Source of the DNA: Dirofilaria immitis | Lineage: Eukaryota > Nematoda > Chromadorea > Rhabditida > Onchocercidae | Assembly (NCBI GenBank): GCA_024305405.1 | Contig: JAKNDB010000087.1 | Span: 5,706,501-5,770,500, forward strand | Length of the DNA stretch: 64,000 nucleotides | Direction of reading: 5' to 3' | Part shown: in pieces, positions 49,701-64,000 of the stretch | Position numbering within the stretch: position 1 is the first letter of the stretch | Layout of the letters: the number at the start of each line of letters is the position of its first letter | The notes under the pieces: model-generated | Database searches by the model: none | What the model was told of the DNA's origin: nothing | What the model saw: the letters and a program-made list of their open reading frames with translations, nothing else | Made by a program: the position numbers and the translations under genes

Positions 49701-52700
49701 TATCTCAACAAGAATAAGAAAACGTTATTTTCATATAAAAGACCATAGAAAGTCAAGCATGCTACAAAATAATTTCTCTGAAAGGCATTAGAAATCTCGA
49801 ATGTATTTTACGTCAATATGGTATATTAAAGTGCACAATATCGAAAAACTGTAAGATATTAGATGCAACTGAAAAAAATGGCCAATCGGTTCGAAGTTTG
49901 CAATGTTTACTGCAAATTTGAATCACATTAAGTTTCTATTCGTTAGTATTGTCCAAATTAAAAATTATACCTTTTATCAATTACAAGCTGGAGAATTCGT
50001 TAAAAATAGAAGCCTTAAATAAAAAGAAATGATAGACGTCTGTTTATTAATAATAATGTTTAAAACTAATAATTATTTCTGAAGCATCAAGTGGATGAAT
50101 AAGTTGGAGTGAAAAATATCGATAATTGAATGTTCACAGAAATTTTGCTATTATATGCTTTAAATGAGAAATTTGTGATAAGTCTCTTATTTGCACAGTT
50201 CTCCATACAAAATTATAAGTGATTATTTCAAGGATGAAGAAGTGAATGCGAATGAAATAAAGGCAATAGTGGATTTCTTAGAATCATTTACGACTTCTGG
50301 AAGGATTGATTGCAGAAAGGTATAAACTTCTTAGCTATCAAAATGTTAAATTCTATCTCAATTTTTTTATTCGAAATTATTCGGAATCCTCATCGAACGT
50401 CGTCAGTATATATCACAATAGCGTTTTATTAAAATTGTAGCTAATTAGTATTAATGTTACAAATGTTATCACTACTAGATTTCCGAATTTTAAATTAATT
50501 ATTTGCCAAAATTAAAGCACATGAAATAGCAATTCTTAAGTTAGAACTTAAGCGATATTTTTAGTTGAGATGGAATGTCTTGCAATGATGAAAATACTGA
50601 ATAAAGAATGAAAAATTTCTTATTCAAATAATTTTTTTGTCTAAAATAGAACTAAAATTGCAAAGCGATTTGAAAGTGAGAATTATGATATTAGAAGAGG
50701 ATGCCAATAATAAAATTGGTGAGATAAGTAAAAGGAAATTTAAGAGACTTGGGAACATTCTTTTTACATTCTGTTTAAAAAAAATGGGAAATAAAGAAAA
50801 AGATTAATGCTGGAAATCAAAAGGAACAATTACATTTGCAGCTTTTCGATGAATTCGAAAAGAGTCGGAACAAATTACTTGATATTGTTGCGCAAGAATT
50901 CATCAGCAAGCAAACGACAATTCAAAAAAGCCTACAGGATCTGAGAACGCACAACTCAAATTACTTGAAAGTACTGTTCAAAGATGTAATATCGAGATCT
51001 AACTTAAATTTAATATGTGTGTCGGGAAGTTTTGAAATTTGCAAAAATTCTTTTATTCCATTAATTACAGGAAAAAACTTCAGTATTTAAATGAAACCAC
51101 AACGACTTTCACTTCGCAGGTTATTGATTTGATTTTGATTGAAAGATAAGCATGATATATAGTACTTTATTTCTTAAATTTACATCTTATTATTACATAA
51201 TTTTATTTCATTAGCCTATCGTTTATATGAATGATGAAATTATTTATGTCTTAATATAGATCTCTCGTCGTGCATTTCGCATAATGAATAATGATGATCG
51301 CGTTCTGAACTATCATTTTATTCTTAATCAATCGCAAATTGTTTGCGTTATGTGTGAGCTATATACAAGCAGTAAGTTATGTTTTATCTTTGAAAGCTAA
51401 AGAAAATTATGGATATTAAATTATAGATAATAATTCAACTGTGTCCGACTATATTTTCATGGTAAAAGGAAGATTTGGATGAATATTTCCAATTCAGATT
51501 AATATATTTATTTCCAAAATGAACTTTCAAAAATTTCTAATTCACTTAATTTGAAGATTTGTAGCACTTCGGAACATTTTATTGTATGAAAAAATTAATT
51601 ATCCATTTTTGTACCAATTTTTTCCCATATAGATCAACAATCGAAGAGCAATGGTATATGAAAAATGTTAATGAAATTAATGCATGAATATAATTCGTAA
51701 TTGTCACATATTGAGAAATATCCATTTCTTTAGTTCATTCATATTTTATTTTCATATATTTAATTATTTGGATTTAGTGAATATAATAAATTCTATTCTC
51801 TTAGATGATCAACCGATTGATCGAAACTATAAAAATGATATATATATTGTACTCTATGATGTTATCGAAGAGCAAGTAGTTACAGTTACAATGAAGATTT
51901 TAAAAGATGTAATCTTTTCTATTTCAAAAAGGGACTATTCTTTTCAAACAAAGTAAATTAATTACTTTTCCGTTATTTTAATCTGGAAAAAACACCGAGA
52001 AACTAAATTGTTAATAGCTAGAGTATAGTAAGAAGTAGCCATATAAACCAGCCATATGAACCAAATAACTTAAGTGTGCTAATGAAACAATATAGAAATT
52101 TCAACAGTAGTTGTTTGACAAGTAGTAATAACTCAAATTACAGAATAAGTAAGAAAAAAATAATTGATCATATGTTTTTTAATGTGTATCCTAGTACGAT
52201 TAGTCTCGGTGAACTGTTCTTCATAGTGAATTAAATTTCGAAAATAAAAACAGGAAAATTATGGTTTTAAAGAATATTTTTATACCGAAAAATATTTTAT
52301 GTTAACTAGTTCTGTTTAAGTCAAATTCAATATCGCAAATACATAAAAATATTTTGAGTAAATAAGGAATTGTTAAATTTTCGAATGAAGCAATTTTCGA
52401 AATATCTTTTTTTCTTAATGAGAATTTCATTTAATGTGGATAATATTTTTATAAGATCAAAATGAAAAGAAAGCAAGGGATAGGGAAGGAGAGAGAGAGA
52501 GAAAGAGAGAAGAAGAAGAGAGAAAAGTAGAAAAGGTAAGAAACCTAATTTCTAAAATTGGAAATATATATATTATTTTTAGTAAATTCAAAATTTTTTA
52601 AAATCCTAATTGAAAAAGACTATTGTTTTTCACAATATAAGATATAGGCGGAGGAACAAATCTTTTAAATTTATAGAATCGTAGTACCAGGCTCTATATG

Positions 52701-55700
52701 TCATCGTGATGGAAAAAGTATTTTAAAGCACAAACGATTACTGTAGTAGAAATGCTTAAATTTTAATTAACCTTGGATTTTTTTTCGTAATTTTAAGAAG
52801 TATGTTAGTGAGGAATGCTTGCTGAAAGCAGGGAATATATAATCAGTATTCAAACGCCAAACTGTCTGGAATACAATAATATGACTTCTACGAGCGATCA
52901 AATGAAACTGGTGGACTCAAATGGAAAATTGACAAAACATTTCAAGTAACTTGGTTTCATTTCATTCGACAAAGAGAAAATAAACTAAATTTTTTATAAA
53001 TTTTCTCATTAAGTTATTATTATAATGTGCATGAGACATTTCAAATAAAGCTGATTGATGTCAGAATATAACCATTTTTTCACTTTTGAAAATTTGCATC
53101 TTAACTACACCTATTATTTTGCTATATGATTTGTAATTTTTCTTCATTTATTGTAAAAATAATACTGGAAGCATAATCCAGGTCATTCCTGCTAAATCTA
53201 TTTGCGAATTTTCTTGGGAAGAAATATGTAATAAAATACGAAATATTAAGGATGGCGCTAATGAATATGTTTGATCTATTTGATTTCGATGAAAACGGTA
53301 AATTAAGTCGAGAGGAATTTGATATATACAATAAATTGGCTAGTGATGAACATGTTTTAGATCAGGTTCGAAGAATTTTATACTTTTTCCTACTCTCGAT
53401 TTTCCTTTACAAGTAGTATTTTAGCTATGTTCATATTTAATGATCCACTTTTAATTATTTTTGACGCTAATTTTGAATATATGAAATAGTCAACATTAAT
53501 ATTCGATTTCGAATGTATTGTTCTTTGGAGATCATTGGAGATTGAAGATTATATATTTAAAAATTTGCAAGTTAGATACTATAGCTAAAAAGAAAAGTGT
53601 TGGATACAATTCCAGAATTGCTCATTTATGTTGCCACCTAAGTGTATCGATTTGGAGTGAGACAACGCGGCAGCATTTCTTAAAAAGAAGGGCAGTTTGA
53701 TCGCTTAAGCAAAATCAAATTTGAAAGAGCTTATTTAATAAAATGATCCATCCCATGAAGTCCACAAACCATAGTGTGTAAGTAGTTGGAAAATGATCTG
53801 GCCGAAGGAGCAAAATAAGAAAACCGGATGAAAGTCAAAGTTATTGAGAGTGCAAACATTTAGAAAATTATTCATAGCCAAAATGTTATGTTCTGATGGC
53901 TTCGATCTAAATGTTCAGTGTGAGCTGGAAACATAAAGAGATCAACTGTTAAAATGTTAAGCAGTGTTAAGCAATATAGAAGTGATGAATATATAATGTT
54001 CGCAACGTGTATTTAAGGTATTCATATTTAATTTCGCAAAGTTATGCATTATATAACACCTGTTAAGAATATATTTAATCAACAGTAAAGCATTTATTTA
54101 ATTTAATCAAACGAGAGTTAGATGCATAAGAGTAAGTAGTGTTATTAATTAACGACTGATTTCAAACCACTTCTTTTATACATAACAATAATTAAAAATA
54201 TTCCTTAAATAATTTTATATCCTTGCTATCATATCAAATTTATCTCTTTTAATGTTTGCTTTAGTTTCTTATGACAATTGAATATCCCGGATTCTTGACA
54301 ATATTTCTCGTACAATTTAATTGACTTATTGTTAATTTTTCAACAAAATTTATAGAAATATGCACTTCAACACTTTTAAAAACAAATCTTAATGCTCTTG
54401 ACAATATTATTTTATATCTTTTAAATTGAATAATATATGCATAAATGATTGCATAGTCCATGAAATTATAGTTGCTGCAAGTATTGTGAATGAAAAGATT
54501 AGACGATATTAAAAATGAAAGAAAATAAATTTTGACTCGCTGAGCAACCGAATTTTATGCCTAAATTCATTCGCAAGCATTTTACCGTTAAGCATCTTTT
54601 TTATTTCGGTGGACATACCTTCATTTTATAAACTGTGTACCTTGACATCACAAATAGAGTGCGGTCAAAATGGGAAACAATTAGAATACTATAAAAAACA
54701 TTTAGTCCATTCAATCCGTTTTATTTCTACTTTACAACTCTATTCTGCTTTACAACGATTTTTCATAGGTCATGAATATTATTAACTTCTGCAAATTTTA
54801 AAAAATAAATAAACTATAAGCGCATATTTGAGTGCAAGATTTTTTACTGAATGCCTTACTATAGATTCGAATAACAAAATAAAGAAATTTATTGTTTCAT
54901 TTTTGTAATGTACTGTGATAATGAAATGATGATTACTGCAATGCAATCTTTCTCATTCTTTATTGCGCAATAATTACTTTTGGTTCCAATTTTTAGCCTT
55001 CAATAATTAATTCTAATTTGATCGCTTTAATTTTCAGGAATGGGAAATACTTTGCCGAAATTTTGGAGCTAAAGACGGCGAATTACTGCTGAATTCTTTT
55101 GTGGCGCTTCATCAGGTTTCTCAAAAATCCCTTAATCAATTAAAAAAATGCAAATGAGATTACATAAAAGATTTAATTATCTTTTCAGATAGAAATAGAT
55201 AATAATCCGACATTAGAAGAGACATGGGTAACATTGCTATGTGTTGGATACAACGAACAATTGGATCTAATTAATGTTACATTTCAATTTTTGGCATATT
55301 TTAATTAAATTCTAGTTAAAATAAAATTAAATATTCAATAATTTATACCACTAAGTGATTAATTGACATAAAGAAGGCACATTTATGTTTAAATATTCAT
55401 AGATCTTACTTACCAAAAAAAAAATTGTCCTTTTTCGTTCAGCTGCTTATTCATAGTCTTTAATGCGGCATGAATCATCATAACGTGCTCTTGATTTTTC
55501 CCAAAACATTTATTAAAGTTTTCGTCACTAATATTGTTCTTGAGCAATTTTAACTCTTTTTTTGAGTCAGATTGCGAAAATTTCTATATCATCACGTTAA
55601 AATAAAAGAAAATATTATAGAATTTACAGAACTGTCCCTGTTCATTCACGATTTTTTCCGAATCGGTTATTTACATGGGAAAGATAGACTTACGTGAACC

Positions 55701-56480
55701 TACATTGAATGAGACAGAGGCGTTGGCCGATTATTTCTGGAAAAACGGTCACGAAATTGGCATTGATGTTGATGTACGAATTTGGAAATGCGACTATTTT
55801 GCAGTTTGTGTTGCTGGTCCAATGGTTTGTATTTTTTAGCATTTTTCAAGAATGAAATTTTATAGAAAATATAGAGATTTTTATAATAGGTTTCAACATA
55901 TTTGTTCAAATAAGTTTGTTAATTTTCGTTTTCTTTGCACATTTTCTTCAATCTGATTGATCTTTCTTCAATCTTCAGTCTTCCAATCTCAACAAACATT
56001 TTCATTACAATTACCACAGTTCTTTTGTATGTTGCATTTTCATTGTTCAACTAAGACTTTCTATTATACATTTATCTACGATGAAATCTGTCAGCAGAAA
56101 AAGAGAAAATAATCTTTTTCAAACTTCTCCTTTTGTTTTTAAGAAATGATAAATGGATTGGATTTTTCATGAGATTTTTTGGAAAAAAAAGCATCATTGT
56201 TTACTATTTTGCAGAAACTGCCTTATGCCATGAATCTTCACTATGGAAATTCGAAAAATATATTAGTTAAAGAATTAACGGAAGTTCAACGAATACCGTT
56301 GAAATTTATCAAACCGAAGGTAAATTATTTTAGCATATTTCATATAACTCAAATAAACAAATACGTATACAATGATATTTTGAGAAGATTTAATAACATT
56401 TTTGCTTACAGATACTACTTCAAGCAATTGCGACAGGATCTGATTGGTCACTGATTTTAACAGTCGAAACAATAATCTGA
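46723..56480 (+). CDS. efcab7: EFCAB7-like EF-hand protein
   Basis: Sixteen exons close in frame to 586 residues (human EFCAB7 has 629): 46723-46885, 49285-49439, 49604-49647, 50199-50319, 50842-50970, 51084-51119, 51260-51371, 51633-51653, 51805-51952, 52832-52945, 53182-53365, 55038-55115, 55189-55275, 55630-55824, 56215-56319, 56412-56480. The N-terminus has degenerate EF-hands (QLDTKNEVIKIS, VNANEIKAIVDFL). A canonical EF-hand sits mid-protein (FDLFDFDENGKLSREEF), followed by EETWVTLLCVGYNEQLDL, a segment diagnostic of EFCAB7, and a beta-rich C-terminal region. In vertebrates EFCAB7 tethers the EVC-EVC2 complex at the ciliary base for Hedgehog signalling. The nematode role is unknown. Start ATG at 46723 is the first available in frame; an upstream exon cannot be excluded. 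Confidence 0.82.
48440..48582. repeat. 78-bp period direct duplication in EFCAB7 intron 1
   Basis: Two copies with TTTGAATTGTTATTTGTCAA at the core. They differ at a few positions and lie in the 2.4-kb first intron. Confidence 0.85.
52488..52530. repeat. GA-rich microsatellite
   Basis: Impure (GA)n/(GAA)n run in an EFCAB7 intron. Confidence 0.85.
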
Positions 56481-56583
56481 AAAAGTAATAGATACTTGTC
56501 TGATCATCATTATTTCCTGTCTGTAACTGATATGTTAAACTAAAGCTTTTTCATTTTGTGTTTTTCTTTCATCTCTACGCATC

Positions 56584-56589
56584 AATAAA
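56584..56589 (+). terminator. Poly(A) signal of EFCAB7-like gene
   Basis: AATAAA about 100 bases after the TGA stop, inside the 582-base gap to the oppositely oriented CAPSL gene. Confidence 0.5.
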
Positions 56590-57062
56590 TTTACATTTTT
56601 TATTTAAAATCTTTGGAAATGTAGAAAAACAAAAATAAAATCACTTCCCAAAATAATCATAATCATACTTATCCATCGTTTTAGTACAACATAATTTAAT
56701 CTCACAATCAAAGAATAACAATTTTCTTAATCAAATTAAACTTGCCAAAATTTTTATCGAAAGGAATACTGTGAAATGGTTATCATAAATTATATAAAAA
56801 TATAAAGTTCCTTTGCAAATTTTTGTAGAATTTCAAAATTTTTGTAAAAATTGTACGTTTGTACAGAAAAATAAAGAACGGAAATTGATCCTGAAATCAT
56901 AGCCTGATTTATGAAGATTGTATCCAACATCTCATATTGTCAATCATCAAGAAATCCTAGACGGTTCTGATTATCCTCTCTAGGATTGCTATATGGAAGA
57001 TTTGTTCATGATATTGATTGCAAAATTACCGTAAACAGCGATAAGCTTTGTTAAATAGTTTA

Positions 57063-63479
<6,417 letters not shown>

Positions 63480-63630
63480 ATTTCCGTTTCCTATATTGTT
63501 GATGCATTTGCATGTTGAGCATTTCAGCACCCTGCATGTATTGAGCCAATTCTTCACGACGATGTATTTATGACTCTTTTCGTAACTATTCTTTCCTTCT
63601 GAATTCTCTTTCAAGTGGCGGAGCACAATT
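63480..63630 (-). pseudogene. Right-edge coding-like block with two in-frame stops
   Basis: One minus frame reads NCAPPLEREFRRKE, TAG, LRKES, TAA, IHRREELAQYMQGAEMLNMQ and HQQYRKRK, up to a donor (AAAT|gtaagc). Composition and charge pattern look like real protein, and both stops sit one C-to-T change from Gln codons. A possible upstream exon at the extreme right edge (about 63955-63999, NQHYEMNRSNDDN) has a similar Asn/Gln/Met-rich character. Decayed gene, or real exons with a different frame choice. Confidence 0.35.
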
Positions 63631-64000
63631 TCATCACTTTATGTTCTATAAATCAAATTTATTTGAATGAATTTGTGGATATGCAATAGTTGTCTTCTGA
63701 AGTTCCAAAAACCAAACAAAAAGTCACACTTAAGTGATATTTACTCTCCCTGCAACTTTATAATAACTTCTATAGCAGTGACCAGTGAATAGTTTTAACG
63801 CGAGAGTTCAACTCAAAATTAAACGATAATGATTTCTAGTTTCGAAAAAAAGTTACTAGTTGTCGGTTTAAATATCATCATAACTCACCGCTCAGCGGTC
63901 GTTGGTCATTTATTTTCTGCTCATGGTGGAAATATTTATGGTCAATACAAAGTTGTCATCATTACTCCGATTCATTTCGTAATGTTGATTCATCCTCATG

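Noticed and set aside
50650..50760. Extra exon in the EFCAB7-like gene (LKLQSDLKVRIMILEED)
   Set aside because: Its phases do not fit between 50319 and 50842, whereas those two exons join directly in frame and align with the family.
52680..52770. Extra exon in the EFCAB7-like gene (VVPGSICHRDGKSILKHK)
   Set aside because: Exons 51805-51952 and 52832-52945 join in phase without it, and the family alignment leaves no room.

Overview
Eukaryotic, strongly AT-rich nuclear DNA. Introns show nematode features: GT...AG ends with acceptors usually reading TTTCAG or TTTTAG. A near-exact copy of the nematode SL1 spliced leader sits at 43598-43619. I read the window as a parasitic, filaria-like nematode genome; the genus cannot be fixed from sequence alone. 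No bacterial, phage or CRISPR content was seen. All gene models were built by eye from splice sites, reading phase and recognised family motifs.

Layout. (1) 0.4-1.6 kb: three phase-compatible minus-strand exons of an unrecognised gene. (2) 4.36-18.26 kb, plus: a very large secreted protein with about eight PAN/apple-like cysteine modules alternating with Ser/Thr/Glu-rich linkers. (3) 19.44-22.6 kb, minus: an unrecognised coiled-coil protein. (4) 23.62-30.27 kb, minus: MALT1 paracaspase (death domain, Ig, caspase-like domain, C-terminal Ig-like domain), 19 exons. (5) 33.97-40.00 kb, plus: a ONECUT homeobox transcription factor, 16 exons. (6) 40.0-46.7 kb: mostly empty, with an SL1-headed retrocopy candidate. 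(7) 46.72-56.48 kb, plus: an EFCAB7-like EF-hand protein, 16 exons. (8) 57.06-60.37 kb, minus: a calcyphosine-like (CAPSL) four-EF-hand protein, 4 exons. (9) 60.4-64 kb: sparse, with a decayed or partial minus-strand gene at the right edge.

Genes 4, 7 and 8 close in frame from start to stop with no correction. Genes 2 and 5 do not. The ONECUT homeodomain needs one extra A in an A5 run. The PAN gene needs the same kind of correction (one missing base, mostly in A runs followed by G) at about six or seven places. Unpolished assembly deletions are the simplest explanation, but the uniform direction and sequence context deserve a check.

The genes do not form one pathway. MALT1 belongs to innate/IL-17-type signalling, ONECUT to neuronal gene regulation, and EFCAB7 and CAPSL (adjacent, tail to tail) are calcium-binding families associated with cilia in other animals. 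The PAN protein is a probable secreted or surface product.
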